From: Tilletiaria anomala UBC 951
Taxonomy: Eukaryota; Basidiomycota; Exobasidiomycetes; Georgefischeriales; Tilletiariaceae
Assembly (NCBI RefSeq): GCF_000711695.1
Contig: NW_013546928.1
Coordinates: forward strand, 1 to 64,000
DNA length: 64,000 nt
Reading direction: 5' to 3'
Each line of letters begins with the position of its first letter. Position 1 is the stretch's first letter. Made by a program: the position numbers and the translations under genes. Shown here piece by piece: positions 11,909 to 24,958 of this stretch. Below the pieces are notes generated by a model. The model did not search any database. It worked only from the letters and a program-made list of their open reading frames with translations, and had not been told where the DNA came from.

Positions 11909-14098
11909 TCACTGGAATGCGATCAAAGGCCCCCAGCTGCGCCAGACGCAATCCATGACCGCTCTCCTGCTGTTCCATGCCAGGCCTACATCAGCGACAA
12001 ACTGTGGGCCGTCAGCCGTCGCCTGTAAACCTTCCAGCTCGCGGATGTCTTGGAGGAATTGCTGGTGCAACTTCTTGCGTGTCCCCCTTTTTCTGCTAAC
12101 CGCCACGCTCGCCACGAGCGGCTCGGCGACCAATCGCAGCAACGCCAAATCGAGCAGCAGCAGTCCTTGCGTCTTGGCGTCCAGCTCGCCTCCTTCTTTA
12201 CCAGCAGGAGCAGCCAGCAGCTTGTCGACACGTCGCAGTGCCTCCCATGCGCGAATCTTGACATCATAACCAGCCGCGCGGCCCTGACGGTTGGAGGCCT
12301 GACTGAGTCTGTTCTTGAACCAGGAAACAGTTACGTAGAGGATGCCCATCGCTGGAGCGATGCCGACAGCGCCAAAGAGTAGCTGTTGGCTCTTCAGAAG
12401 GCTGTCGATGCCCGACATGGCGACTTCTAGGTCGACTTTGGCCTTCTGAATCTGGATCAGAAGCGTTCTGATCAGAGAGCCAGTCACGGCGGACTTTAGC
12501 GGCGACTGCAGAAGAAGGAAAGCAATAGTCAACCATTGTGCCAAATGGCATTACCGGAACGATCGGCTGACCTTGAGCTCTGCCTCATATATCCGTAGGA
12601 CATGGGTCAGGTCGCCCTCCTTGACCTTTGCCGCAACCTGCTCGAGCTCTTGTAAGCTCAAAGAGTACTTTTCGGCGCTGAAATCTGTGACCATCCTCTC
12701 TAGACTCTGCAAGTCGGAGTTAAGGCTTTCCTTGCTGATGATGACGCCGTCCGCGGCCTCACCGTGCCGAATGGTATCAAGCAAACGCACAACAGGCTCG
12801 TAAACCCAGCCGACGAGAAAGCCGCGAATCGTTTCCTTGGCATTGCGAACAGACCCGAGGATGGCATCTTTGTTTCGTGTGAACGCTTTGAGGAGTATCA
12901 GACTGACTGTTGGGACAAAGACGAATGACAGCCACAGACGTGCGAGTGTTGATGGCGGGCCAAGTCCGAACGGTGCGGGCTTTAACATGGTACTGTAGAC
13001 GGCTGAAGGGTCGTGTTGTGCCAGTCGCGATGCAAGAATATCCTGAAGCTGTTCGATTGGATTCTGGCTGGAGCTTGCGTAGGAATCACACCCAGAGACA
13101 ACCGCGCCGAGCGTGGCCGTGAGCTCCACGACGTGTTTGAAAGCTTCTTCTGGGGTTTTCAAGGCCTCGCCCAGGGTAGAGGACTGCTGTTGCCGCATTT
13201 TGATTGAAAGCTCCCCAATCTTTGTCGCCAACTTGTCGCGCTCGTTGACAAGACGCTTACGTTTGTGTCGTGCTTCATGTCGCGTGAGTCGTACCGGAGA
13301 GAGCGCACTGGGTCGCAACAAGCTAAAGTTTAGCTTGGGCTGTTTGGACAGGTCGTTATCCACAGACTGGCGGGTGCATGGGAACATTGAAGCAACCGCG
13401 AAAGTAGGGCTTGTTCTGACTAGGGACCATGCTTCAGCGAACGTCCTGCCGTCGAGCAGCGATCTGAGCCCTGCTGCTGGTCGGTCTGCTGTAACGGTAC
13501 TTAGTGTCTGACTCGCATTGTCGTACACCAGCTTGCTCGCATTTTCGGCCAGAGCAAAAAGTCTACCGGGAAGTGCTGTATCCGATGCATGTTTTGTCAG
13601 TCATAAGCCGGTACTCTGTAACCTGAGATAGAGAGACGTACTCTGTAGGAAGTAACGAGACGTCTGGAGGAGTTCATCTTCGATGTCGGACCAGAACCAC
13701 TCCTGGTCTCCGAGTATCTCGGCTTTCTTCAGAAGAGCATCCAGAGAAACCGCATATGCGAGGTAGGTGATCCGTAAGAGTGCTTGCGCTTCTTGTTCTG
13801 CCCGTACTGAGCCAACAATATGAGACTTGAGCGCCTCGGCACTCCCAGCACTGATGAGCCTTGTCTGCGTTGCCAAGCTGTCAAGAATTTTGAGTAAGGA
13901 GCTTCGGCTGGGAAGCTTGGTTAGATGGGCAAGGTCCAGGTCATCGGCCAGCTCGATCTTGAGAGCTTCGTCGCCCTTTTGGTCAGCCTTTTCTGGGACT
14001 TTTGGAGATTGCACACGGGTTGAAAGAGGTTGGCTGTCGTCGATACGGACCCCGATGTTCCGGACAAAGTCCACCGCGAACGATGAATTATCGCTCAT
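11909..14098 (-). CDS. NCA2: Nuclear control of ATPase protein 2 (NCA2 family)
   Basis: Three exons (14098-13642, 13575-12572, 12505-11909; two 66-bp introns) encode 685 residues. The second donor is a weak GTCAGC, chosen because it alone keeps the family motif ELKSPLKSAVTGSLIRTLLI in frame. Diagnostic segments are SQNPIEQLQDIL, GFLVGWVYEPVVRLLDTIRH, and IQIQKAKVDLEVAMSGIDSL followed by LKSQQLLFGAVGIAPAMGI, the last being a membrane segment. NCA2 proteins are mitochondrial membrane proteins; yeast NCA2 affects expression of the mitochondrial ATP6/ATP8 transcript. The start ATG at 14098 is the first ATG of the frame; a TTG three codons upstream is not needed. Confidence 0.9.
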
Positions 14099-14552
14099 GA
14101 CTATCAACCGCCGGGTCTTTCATCGGTTGACCGCACGAAGGTAGCTGCTAATGTAGTGTGATTTCCAGCAGGACAGAATGTTATTTATTTATTTACAAGC
14201 GATCAATGAAAGGGAAAGATGGAGAGTGTGGTTCATGAGCGAGACGTCATGGAACTCTGACATTTTGCATTGAAGCTTGTGAATGACAACATCGTCATGT
14301 CGGCACTCGGCAGTCGGCACAGATGCGGGACCATACCAAGGAGCAACTAGTCTCCACGCGCGGTTCCCTGCTTCATATTGAACACGACTCAGATCTGTGA
14401 TCACAGCGCTCGGTGAGAGGCCATGCAGCAGGGACATCCTGATCGAACGTGCGACATACGAGAACAGGCAGCACAGGCACTTTGGCGCAGCTTTAGAGAT
14501 GGCTTGCAGCGGCGCATTGGAATCAGGGTAGATACATGCGCAAGTTTGAGAC
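14099..14552. other. intergenic between arrestin-like gene 3' end and NCA2 5' end
   Basis: Both flanking genes read on the minus strand. An AT-rich run (ttatttatttattta) lies near 14180 within about 100 bp of the NCA2 start. Small open frames here show no family resemblance. Confidence 0.45.
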
Positions 14553-17500
14553 CTAGGCCGCCCGGGCGAGCTTGGGAGGAAGAGGCGGAGGCGGCAGTGC
14601 CATGAGCTTGACTCCGGCCCTTTGAGTGTGCACGATGGGAGCGCCAGACAGCTCTGCGTCATCTTCCTCCTCGATGCCCCAAGGGTTATTGGCAACCTTT
14701 GGATCGTAGATCGAAGGTTGGTGCTGCGGCCTACGGACGATACTTCCCTTGCGGCCAAATGTAACCTTGGCACTGGGATCGAAGATGAAGCTGCTGCGAC
14801 TCGGCGCAAGCGTGGACAGCATGACCTTGAAAGTGCCTCCATCTCCGTCAGCGATACTCATGACAGTTCCCTGCGACTCGCTGGCGCTCAGCAGCGTGCC
14901 GTTTACGATGCCGGAGCCATAGTCGGCGGGCTCAGGAGCATCGGGCGCAGCCCTGCTGTCTGTCGATCTCCTGAGTGGTGGGGAGGCAGAACCCGATTGG
15001 GTGGCCCATGGCTTTGGTCGCTGCACCTGCTTGACATCTATCGTTTCACTTGCGCTAGTTGGTTTGAAGGCTGCGGGGAAAGATGGCACAGCAGCGGCAC
15101 CAGTCAAGAGACCCGAGTCACCCCAATCAAAGTTGAAGCCTCCAAAATCGAGCGACGGAAGGGCGAGCGTTGGCTCTGTCTCGGGACTGCGTGCCCGCTG
15201 CTTGCCTTCGTGTGCGCCGGATGGCAGGTTCACTTCAGTACCCGAGTCGGAATCTGAGTCGAGCCACTTATCCAGCGGCTCATCATTAATCGTCTTTTTC
15301 CCGTCCTTCTCAGCGCGCGTTTCTTCAATATGCTCCTGCCCTGCCCGCTCTGTTGTTGGCGCTGGTTTGGGCGGAGGTTGTGGTGGCGGTGGCTCCGAAG
15401 ACGCTGACGCTTCTGACGGTATAGGAGGAGGTACAGGTGGAGTCTGAGGCAGCGACATGCGCTGCAGAACGATCGAGGTAGGGACCGGCGGGCTCGTTGT
15501 TGTGGGCCCAGGGGCCGCTGGGGGACGAATAGGAGGGAGCGGCCGCTTTGACCCTACGGGCATGGATTCAGCATTGCCGGGTTGAGAGCCGGAAGGGCCC
15601 GCGAAAGCGCTGGCGCCGCTTTCGGATGCATCCCTCGCAGCGTAATACAAGCGAAGCTGTTCTTTCTCGTACTCTGCCGAGGAGAAGCCTGAAGATCCCG
15701 TTGCGGGTGGCGGCGGGATCAGGCTGGGTCGCGAAGTTGCCAGTGCTGACATGGACACGGGGGACACTGCTGGCTGCTGAGCAGTCCACGAGACTGCAGG
15801 TGCAGGTGCATAGCTCGACTGAGACATAGGTCCAGCTGGCGCCTGCCCAGGCGTCGTCTGCGGCTTGGATTGAGCAGCAGCGAGTTGAGCATCAAGTGCA
15901 GCATAGTGTCGTTTGAGCTTTTCCTTTTCAGACAAATCATCGTGCGAGAGAGCATGTGGCGGGGCGATGGATCCAGCATTCGGCGCAGTGGTCGCAGCTG
16001 GCGCCGCGTTGGCTACGACAGTCGACACTGGCGAAGCGGCGTTGCCGACGCCGGCTGCTGCGTCCAGTGCAGCATAATGCTGCTTGAGCCTCTCCTTTTC
16101 CGATATGGGAGGGTTGGCGAGAGCCAGGCCACCAGCGGAGCCAGGTCGCAGCGCCGAAGGTACTGCAGGTACAGATGGGACGGCTGTCCTATCTTGCTGC
16201 TGCGTGCCAGATATGTCCCCAGCAGAGTCCTCGAGGTCCTCATCCTTGATCGTGTTGGCATACTCGGGGACCGGTGCGCTTTCGTACTTGGAATACTTTT
16301 GCGTCCACGATCTCTGCAAGTTAGCTCCGGCGCCGGCCTGGTGCTGTGCGACAGCTTCACGAGCCTCGAGGAAGCGCTTGATCTGCGCCTTTTCGTCTTC
16401 AGCACTCATGAACTGTAGCGACGGATCGAAGGTGGAAGACGAGGCTGTCGCTTGGCTGGACGATGCATTACCACCAGCATTTCCACTCCCGGATGCGCCG
16501 GCTTGGTAGTGACCTTGTGAGGCACTTTCAGCTTTGCCTTCGAGCGCTGTACGGTATGCGGTCTGATAGCCTGCCGCCTGCGCTTGAGCATGGTGATAGA
16601 GCCTCTCCTTTTCATTCTTACTGTCACTCCAGTCAATGCCACCCACGGTCATCTGGTTGCTGCTGTTGCTCGCGCTGGCACCATAAAATGGCATCTGTGC
16701 CTGCAATGAGCTGTTTGGGAAGGCGTGGCTGGATGATGACAATGCAAAGGGGCCGGGCCCCGGGGCCAGGGCCGCACCCCCGCCGGCGCCTTGCGAGCGC
16801 ATGCTTGCCGCAGCGCTGGAGCTTCCTTCTCCGGACGCTCCGCCTGCGATCTCATCTTCAAGCTCAGGGAGGTAGGCGCCGGTGTTGTTGCCAGAATGGT
16901 ACTGCTGCGTCTCCTGGCGTGCCCTCTGGTACAGCCTCTCCTTTTCCTCGGAAGCAGACAGCCAGCCGCCATTACCTGCGGAAGGCGACGCCATCGTCGA
17001 GTGAGGTATGATTGAAGATGGTTCGGCGCTTGGCGCGACAGGAGGTGCCAAGGAAGCGGAGGCGTAACCGGATCCAGACCCAGATCCAGACCCAGATCCA
17101 GACCCAGATCCAGACCCAGATCCAGACCCAGATCCAGACCCAGATCCAGACCCAGATCCAGAGGCTGTTGCTGGCACGGGTGCTGCCGAGCTTTGTTCTG
17201 CCGCCGAGAGGTATGGATTGGCGGAGGCATTAGCCGAGGTCGAGGCGTTTATGGGCACGACGGGGGCCGCAAAAGGGGGGCCGTACGAGTTCTGCCTGCT
17301 CAGGGCTTGACTTTTAGGGAACTGTGCACCCTTGGTGAAGCCAGCCTGGTACTTCTCGGCCTGCTTGCGAGCCCTTTGCCAGAGGCTCAGTTTCTCCTGC
17401 TCGGCGGTCATCGGGCCGATCGCGGGGGGCAGCGCGCCGGGAGCGGACGGGCTACCACCAAAGTCAAGCGCCGCGGCGCTGGAGCTGCTGCCAAGCATGG

Positions 17501-20143
17501 CGACGCTATCGCGCATCTCGTTCGCTATTTGCTGGTTCTTCTCCACGATCTGTTGCGCGCGCTCGTAGAATGCGGTCTGTTCTTGCTCGGCCAACTTGGC
17601 CGCCGCCGCCGCCGCCGGCTGAATGGATCCCTGCGCCACCGCACCTGCGGGCCGGGCGGCCGGCACGTACTGTTGCGACTCAGGCGGAATGCTGCTGGAC
17701 TCGGCCGTGCTCGGCCGGCCGATTTTGAGGTTACCGCTGATGCTGGTCTTGAGGACGACGAAACTGCTGCGGCTCTGCGAGTCCATGGATGAGCGTCTCA
17801 CAATACTCGCTGCTGCTGCCGCTACGGCTTGGCCCCCGCCCGCGCGCGGCGGGTACGGCCCGCTGCCGCTTGGTGCGCTGTGCATGTGCTGCTGCTGTTC
17901 CGAGTTGGAGAGGCGGCGGAGGCGCTGGAAGATTTTGGACGACGCACTCTGCGAGGTGGTGTTGGTGTTGATGGATAGCTCAGGGCGCTTGAACGCCGAG
18001 AGGGAGGTCTTGCGCTCGCGTGGGTCGGGTCCGGCGCCGATGCCGCCGTCATTGCTAAGGCTGCGGTGGAAGTTGATTCCGCCGGTGCGTCCGAGCTCGT
18101 CCGGGTCGAGGCCGAGCATGGCAGCGCTGTTGGGGCGCTGGCTGGCGTGGAAGAGTGCGAGACGCTCGCCCGCATGCAGGTCCTCGTCCTGAGGGCTACT
18201 CAGCATGGCCGGCCGCGCGGCCGTCGCGTTTGGGTTCTCGAACACGCCGACGGGGACCGCAAAGCCATTGGGCGCCGTGACGACGTACGGGTGGGCACTG
18301 CCGAGCGCGCCCCAGCTGTGGATTTGCTGCGGGATGCCGCGACCGGCAAGTCCCGGCCCGCTGGAGGTGCTGGTCGAGATGCCCGTGATGGAAGAGAGCA
18401 CGCTCATGGTACGAGAGATGGGGCCGTGGCGCGGCGCGGCGGACGCTGACGTCGAGCGCAACGGGCTGTGGGATGGTCTCCCACCCGGCGGGAACTGCTG
18501 AGACGGGTATCCTGCCCCTGCCCCCGCCCCTGCCCCTCCATCTGCTGCTGCGCTGGTACCGATGCCCGTAAAACCATCTGACAGCTGCCGCGACTGGTGC
18601 CTCAGGCCGAAGCCTTCGGAACCGGCGCTGTTGCCGACGCTGAAGGCATGCGTCGACTCGGATGGGTTGATGCTCGCGCCGCCGGATGTCGAGCCGCGGT
18701 CCCCTGGCTGAGTGGCCCCAGCGGCCGCCTGGCCCTGACCCCCGTTGATGCTACCGGCATACGGGCCCTGGCCGTATCCGCTGCCGCTCAAGTTGTCCAC
18801 GTCGGACAGGCCGGCGACGTAGCCGATCTTCTCGAGAAGCACCTTGGATTCTTCGCGTGTGAAGGACGAGATGGTCATCGGAAGGTGGTCCAGCACGATG
18901 CTCCCCTTTTGCAGCTCAAGGCAGACGCGCATGCTGGGCATGCGGGGAGAGGAATTATGTTAGCTCAACAGACAGCTCTTGCGTGGAGGAGAGCGCTGAA
19001 CCCACGTGTACGACACCTCGATGTGCTTTGCCGTGCTGATCGTCATGAGGCTGTAGTTCTTGGGAATCACAGCGGACAGGTCGAACATGTGCGAGTCGCC
19101 CTTGTAGATGCGCTTGCCCAGTGTCCGTCCCTTGCCGGTCAGCGTCTCGGCCCGCTGGCTGGCGCTCCTGGCGGTGTTGAGCCCCCATACGGCTGCACCG
19201 CGACCGCCGTGCGCGCCAGTGCTGGCGCCGCCTCTCCCTGCAGACCCACGGGAGGTGCCGCCTTTGAAGGTGACAGTCTCCTTGATGCTGAAGCTGATGC
19301 TTTTGAGCTTATGCGGCTGCGGGTTGTTGGACAGCACGACGATGCGCACATTGACGGCGTCGCCTGGGCCGTAGCATGTCTGCTGGCGGAAGACCTTCAT
19401 CTTGATCTCGTCCTCGGCCGTCTCGTGGTCGTCAGCGCAATGGTACATGGGCCATAGGCTATGCAGCTCGTGCTTCTCCAGGACGATCGGGTACGTCGAC
19501 TGAATGATGCTGCTGACGCTCTCCTTGCGTAGGATGCCCTTCTTGGTTTTGATACACAGCGAGGCGACGAGCTCGTATGCGATCTCGCAAGCCTTGTCCA
19601 CCTTGGCCGAGGGGGGGAGGCCCTCGGGGATCTGCACGCGAAAGGGGAAGTCGGCATTCTGGAGAAGCTCCCAGCCTTCCTCGTCGCCTTCGTTCAAGTC
19701 CAACGGATGCTGGCCAGCACTCCCGCCTCCTCCTCCGAGCAAGCTGCCGAAGCGGCGATGTGACTTTTCGCTCAACGAAGGACTTGCGGTGATGGAAGGC
19801 CGTGCGCTGGCGCTAGCGCTAGCGCTGCCACCGCTTCCGCGCGCCATCCAGACGTCGATCGGGCCGCGCCCGATGAGTTCGCCCCAGTACTCACCGCCGG
19901 GGACGCTCTCGAGCTTGCGCAGCTCGATGCGTAGCCACGATGCTTTGAGGCCTTTGTGCCCGAGGCGCACCTCGACCGTGCCGGCGATGTAGGCCGCCGA
20001 GCGCGTCGCACAGCCGGGGATGCCAGGGAAGCCCTGGACACATGGGAGGTGGGGCGGCGGGCGGATAGTGCTGATGGAAGGCAGTCAGGAGCAAGCGGTG
20101 CAAAGAAGCTGCCGTTCGACACTCACAGCTTAGCCTGCGACAT
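14553..20143 (-). CDS. Arrestin-fold protein with long EKExL-repeat tail
   Basis: Three exons: a 17-nt first exon (20143-20127, MSQAK plus two bases), 20070-19006 and 18933-14553, giving 1820 residues in frame. The first about 420 residues form an arrestin-like pair of beta domains: VQGFPG, AGTVEVRLGHKGLKASWLRI, GGEYWGELIG, then a second part with CYGPGDAVNVRIVVLSNN, FDLSAVIPKNYSLMTISTAK and EVSYTMRVCLEL. The remaining about 1400 residues are disordered, with eight spaced copies of a helical repeat (for example SEKERLKQHYAALDA, SEKEKLKRHYAALDA, SEEKERLYQRARQE) and a (Gly-Ser)n tract of over 30 residues. Alpha-arrestins act as adaptors linking membrane cargo to ubiquitin ligases, but I see no clear PPxY motif, so that role is only a possibility. 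No specific orthologue is named with confidence. Confidence 0.8.
17071..17162. repeat. 12-bp coding minisatellite (about 7.7 copies)
   Basis: The unit gatccagaccca is repeated head to tail with almost no variation. It lies inside the arrestin-like gene, where the minus strand reads alternating Ser (TCT) and Gly (GGA or GGG) codons. The unit is a multiple of three, so copy-number change would lengthen or shorten the Gly-Ser tract without breaking the frame. Confidence 0.95.
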
Positions 20144-21481
20144 TTTGGCGGGCTCGACAATCAACGCTTGGCGGATCTTCTGAAGGAGGCTCGGTGGTAG
20201 CCTGTCGCTGGACGGCAAGGCAAAGGGAAAGGGGCACGCGTGACTCTGCCTGCCTCAGGCTCCCATCCGTCTGTTCGTCACAAAGAGCCTTGTCCCCGCC
20301 TTATCGGTGCATCAGGGCTGCAGGCCGTGGAGGAAAGGGTGTAGCTGCGCGGGTGCTGACTGGATGCTTCGTTCGTCATCGGTGAGGGTACACGTGGTCT
20401 ATGAATGCTGTAGCTCACGGTGGCCGGCTGATACGAGCAGATGGAGTGTCGAGGAAAGATAGCTGCTGCCACTGCTACTGCTACTGCCGCCCATGAACAA
20501 AGGATGCGACACATGGGAATGCAAGCTGCGGGACAGCAGGAGTGGACACTATGTACAGTGGGGAGAGGAAGACGAGATATACGTGAGATGATGCAATCAA
20601 TGCATTCTTTTTGCATTGACGTCTTGAGCTACTACATACATATACACGAAGCGCGCCGCAATCAACAAACTGTCACAGCAGCAACCAGTCGATCCTCTCC
20701 CTCCCATCCCTATGCCGGCGTGTCGAAAGAGAGAGTGTGTGTGTGATGCTGATGTGTGTGTCCGCTGTATGTATAGTACTTGGGAGCGAAGCCGACCAAC
20801 ACCAACACCAACCAACCGACCAGTAGCAATGGAAGCAATAGTAAGCAGCAAGTAGCAGTTGTTAGCAGCAGCAAGGCGCTGCTTCTCTCCATGTGGCGCG
20901 AGTGTCCACACACTTTCACACTCTTCATATTGCTATGTCCTGCAACGACTGTCCACTCTGTCCCAGCCAAGGGGTTCTGCAAGAACCGTGACGCTGTGCA
21001 GTGCAATCTACTGCACAGCATCGTCAAGGTTGGAACTCTCTGTAGATTGGGTGCGCGAAATAGAAGTGGGGGGCGTCGCAGCTCCGCCGATTCCCACTCA
21101 GCATGCTCGGCTTCTTTCTTTAGGGTTGCTGCTCTCGTTTTGGTCGCCGAACCGTCTTTTCTGGCATGACAATACCTCGACCTCGGCTCCTACCAGCTGG
21201 AGCATGCATATTGTATACTGCTTGGGACGAGCCACCGCCCACCATCGTCCAACGCCTGCCCCAGTGGATGAACATCGCCGACACCCCGCACATGCTGCAG
21301 GGCTGAGCCCGACACCCCCCACAGCTGCAGCCGGCCGCGCTCGCAAACGCAAACGCACATGCGCTTCCCGACGATCACACCGCCGCAGACTCGGCCTATC
21401 GTCGCGCATCGTCCCCCTCCCCCCCTTCGTTCCTGACAACATCGATTCCATCGCATCTGATTTCCTCGTGCGCGGAAGCCC
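20144..21481. promoter_or_regulatory. long divergent upstream region of arrestin-like gene and ORC3
   Basis: At 1338 bp this is one of the longest gene-free intervals between two intact genes here. It contains simple-sequence tracts: a GT run near 20733-20762, a CCAACA/CCAACC run near 20798-20822 and AGC-rich triplets near 20840-20880. No protein-like frame or tRNA signal stood out. It should carry both promoters and 5' leaders. Confidence 0.5.
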
Positions 21482-24400
21482 ATGGAGCAGCGCCCAGCAA
21501 AGCGCCGGAAAGGCAACGGCGTGATCCTCCAGGTGCGTCCACTTCCTGAACATTCCCGTGTACACACTATGCTCAAGTGTGCTGCTCTTTTGCGCTTGAC
21601 CTTGCCCTTGCTCTGTCCGCTCTCCTGACATAGCCAATCGCCATCACACGATGTGCAATCCCACCCAAGCTCAAATCCAGCAAACCCGTTGTACCGGACG
21701 GGAAGCGGCAACCTGACTACCAGCGCACCATCCCCGGTTGGCGCAGGATCGCTGGCAACGGTTGGGACCAGCTGGCGCGCTGGGAGTGCAGCGAAACCCT
21801 GATCGAGCTGCGCAAGCGCGCATACACATGGTCTGTCGCGCGCCTGGAAGATACTGCTGCGGTCAGTCCTCCGTTGAAAACTTACCAGGAGCCCAGCCAG
21901 CCTGCGTCATATGTGGGAGCTGAGCTGACGTCGCAAAATTTCCCCTTGCGCAAACTAGCGCGCTTTGGAAGAATTGTACCAGCCTTTGCTTGATGACATT
22001 CAAGATATACTCAATGAGCTCGCTTGTGAAGGCGGTCCAGGCCCGAGACACTTTGTGCCAGTTTCCTTTCTCTACGGCAATGGCGCTCTGCATCACACCT
22101 CAGGCGGCGCCGACTACGCGCGACGAGGCTGTGGGTCGGGTTTGCATACGATCCTGTTAACTGGTACGTCCTGAATATCAGAGGCACGCTTCTTGTTCAA
22201 CGCAAGCAGAAAGATGCTCATCGTTTCTTGATTTTTGATCAGGAACCGATCCGCATACATCGGTCTTCCGCCAATTGCAGCAGCACCTCGCAGAGCACAC
22301 ACGCCAAAACCACAGCACCCTCATCATCCATGCCGAGCTATCCGCTGCCGAATGCTGGTCTCTCCCTTCAGCCCTGAGACTCGTCTTGGCTCGCCTGAGC
22401 GCACGGGTGACCTCGGCGCTCCGCGAGCACCTGCGCCTGCGTGATGGCGAGCGCGGCGACGAAGCTGAGAATAACTCTGTGCAAGCAGCGCAGCAGTATG
22501 CCGCCGCTGCTGCGTCGGGCGACACGCTCGCATTCCAACAGTTGCTGCAGCTGTACGCCTCCGCTGCGAGCCACACGGGCGAGGGAGCTGGCGAGCGCAC
22601 CGTCATGTGCGTTCTTGTCGTGCCCAATGTCGCGTCCGCCGATCAGCAATGCGTCAGCGATATCCTGCAGGTGCTCCTGCGCTGCGCTAATCCAGATCTG
22701 CTGAGCACGTACGCAAGGGTAGGACGGGAAGAGCCAGGGGAATCCACCAACAGCAGCAGCATCGAACCGCTTTTACGCGGGAAGGTCGTCCTTATCGCCA
22801 GCGCGCTGTCCAATGAAACCTGGCTGGACGCTTTCCCTTTCGATACTCTGCGCTTGATGGAGATCGAGCATCTCTGCGTGCCGGATCCGCGTGCGCTATT
22901 CGACGTCATTATTGGGCGGGTGAGTGGCAGACGCAAGGCGCAGGTGTGTGGATCGACCGACGCGAGCTGACATCTTTGGGCCCCGGTCTCCAGCTCTTCA
23001 TGCCGACAGCAGCAGCCGCAGCGGTGAATGGGACATCGCAAGACGAGGACCGAGGCGCACAAGCACAAGAAGAGAACGCGCTCTTGCCGATCTCCCTTGG
23101 CTTTGACGTGCTCAACACCTTGCGCCAGATCTACGAGCATTCAGAAGCAGATGTCGACAAGCTCGTTCATGCCATGCGCCTCGCGTTCCTCCACCACTAC
23201 ACTGCCAATCCGCTCGCAGGTTTGAGCGCGCTCATCGACCCGCCCTCCGAAGGTTGCAAGATCCTCGCCAACTACCATATGCGCTGGACAGCAGACTTTT
23301 GGACCATGATCCGCGTCCGCTTTGCTAGGGACACTAGCGCGATCAACGACGCCGGTGCTGACGAGCTCTCGGCGCGCGCGCAGCGCGACGTCGCTGCTGC
23401 GCTCGACGTGTCCTCCTGCCTCGCCGCAGATGACGCGGACGCAGGCACCGGCAGCGCCGAGGGCGATGCCCTATCACGCATGGGCGTGCTCGTCAGCCAC
23501 AGCCGCGCTCTGTACCTTTGGCATGCACACGCGCGTCCCTTGGGAATTCGCATCATCCAGGCGATTGCCGCGAGCCTCTTCCAGCTCAGCCTACTTCCTG
23601 TAGCTGCAGTCCCATTGACATCGTCCCTGGCGTCCGGCCCCGCAGCGGCGGAGACGATGTGGGGCGCGACGCAACTCCTACGCGTGGCCCTCGACCCAAG
23701 CGAGGAGAGCGTGGACGCCGTCGACGCCGCGATAAGCAGGGAAATTGATGCGGCGGACTGGGTCGATGTGCTACGTGCCCTGCAGCGCGCCCAGGCACCA
23801 GCAGCAGCTGCAGCTGCGCAGATGCGCGACACCCATGCTCCGGACGGCGAAACGGCTGTGATGGCCGAATATCGCATCATGCTCGAACGTGCGCCTTCCA
23901 AGCTGCAGGCACTCATCGGGCGAATCCAAAGTGTCCTGGACGCAACGGGCCGCCCGCAACCGGCTGCTGCTGCACCTGGTGGCGCGCCGGGCCTCGCGCA
24001 GCCACAGGCCGAGGAAGCTGGGCTGCGGTACGCGATTAAGCAATGGCTCGGCAACTTGCTGGAGTGAGTAGATGATCGGTTTATCGGGTATGCATTCCCC
24101 GGGGGAGGCTGATGCTTCCCGTCTCAACCGCAGCACCATTCTACGACCTCCAGAGTTGCTCTTCCCTCTTAGTGCGATTTACTACACTGGGCCTAGCACT
24201 GCTCTCTACTTGCAGCGCCACCTGCAATCTACACCCCGCGCAAATATCCAGCTAGCGCTGGAAGCGCCGGAGCTCTGCTTCGCCAGTGCGCTTGAGCGCT
24301 TCCAGGCCTCAGACCTCAAGCCTCCGTCCTTGTCCGCCAGCCTGGACCTCACGACACACTACGCCGAGCTCAACGCGGCCGCCACGTGCGAGATCCTGCC

Positions 24401-24896
24401 GGACGTTGCGCAGATGTACGCGCTCTGGCTCGAAGTCGGTGATGCGAGGGTCATCAACCTCGCAGACTGGTACAACGTCTTCAAGCAGACGTTGCAGCAG
24501 AAGCGCCACTTCTCCCGGCCGTCAGCGGCTGGAGGAGGCGGCAGCGAGGGTGCTGGGCCCGGAGGAGCCGCAGGACGAGGGGATGCAGAAGCAGGAGACA
24601 CTGCTATCGACAGCGATACGCTACGTGCGGGTGTAGAGAACGACCCGAGCGTCGCTGCCTTCCACGGCCTCGAGTCCATAGCGCCGTCCCGCGGTCATCG
24701 CCCGCGTCCCGGGCGCTTGCGCCAATTCATTGGTGACAGGGCCGACATGGCGGAAGAGCGCGAGATTCAGGCGCGCTTCGCGATGGCCATCTACCAACTC
24801 GCGTCCATGGGCTTCGTCAGGGGCACACAGCGCAAAGCGGAGCATGTCGCCAAGGCCATCTTCGACCTGCCTGTCCTCCCACAGGCGCAGCCGTGA
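21482..24896 (+). CDS. ORC3: Origin recognition complex subunit 3
   Basis: Six exons (21482-21532, 21634-21861, 21959-22163, 22243-22919, 22994-24063, 24134-24896) encode 997 residues. Diagnostic parts in order: a basic N-terminus (MEQRPAKRRKGNG); ILLTGTDPHTSVFRQLQQHL of the AAA-like core; LLRGKVVLIASALSNETWLD; an insertion-type helix region LNTLRQIYEHSEADVDKLVH and LAFLHHYTANPLAGL; and a C-terminal winged-helix part (LWLEVGDARVINLADWYNVF; IQARFAMAIYQLASMGFVRG). ORC3 is a core subunit of the six-subunit complex that marks replication origins and loads MCM helicase in the nucleus. Exons 1 and 2 are too short to stand out alone but join in phase. Its stop lies 62 bp from that of the convergent QRI7 gene. 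Confidence 0.93.
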
Positions 24897-24958
24897 TCGA
24901 ATGATGATGGAGACAAGCAAAGCTGCGATTTGGGTCCGTGTACATCTCATTGCACGAA

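Noticed and set aside
17012-17233. Open frame encoding IQTQIQTQ repeats on the plus strand
   Set aside because: It is the opposite-strand reading of the Gly-Ser minisatellite in the arrestin-like gene.
20030-20040. Alternative acceptor (GTCCAG) for exon 2 of the arrestin-like gene
   Set aside because: It gives the wrong phase with the 17-nt first exon; the upstream acceptor CATCAG keeps the frame and yields LTIRPPPHLPCVQGFPG.
22178-24054. Long minus-strand open frames opposite ORC3
   Set aside because: Shadows of GC-rich ORC3 coding sequence with Ser/Arg/Ala-biased translation.
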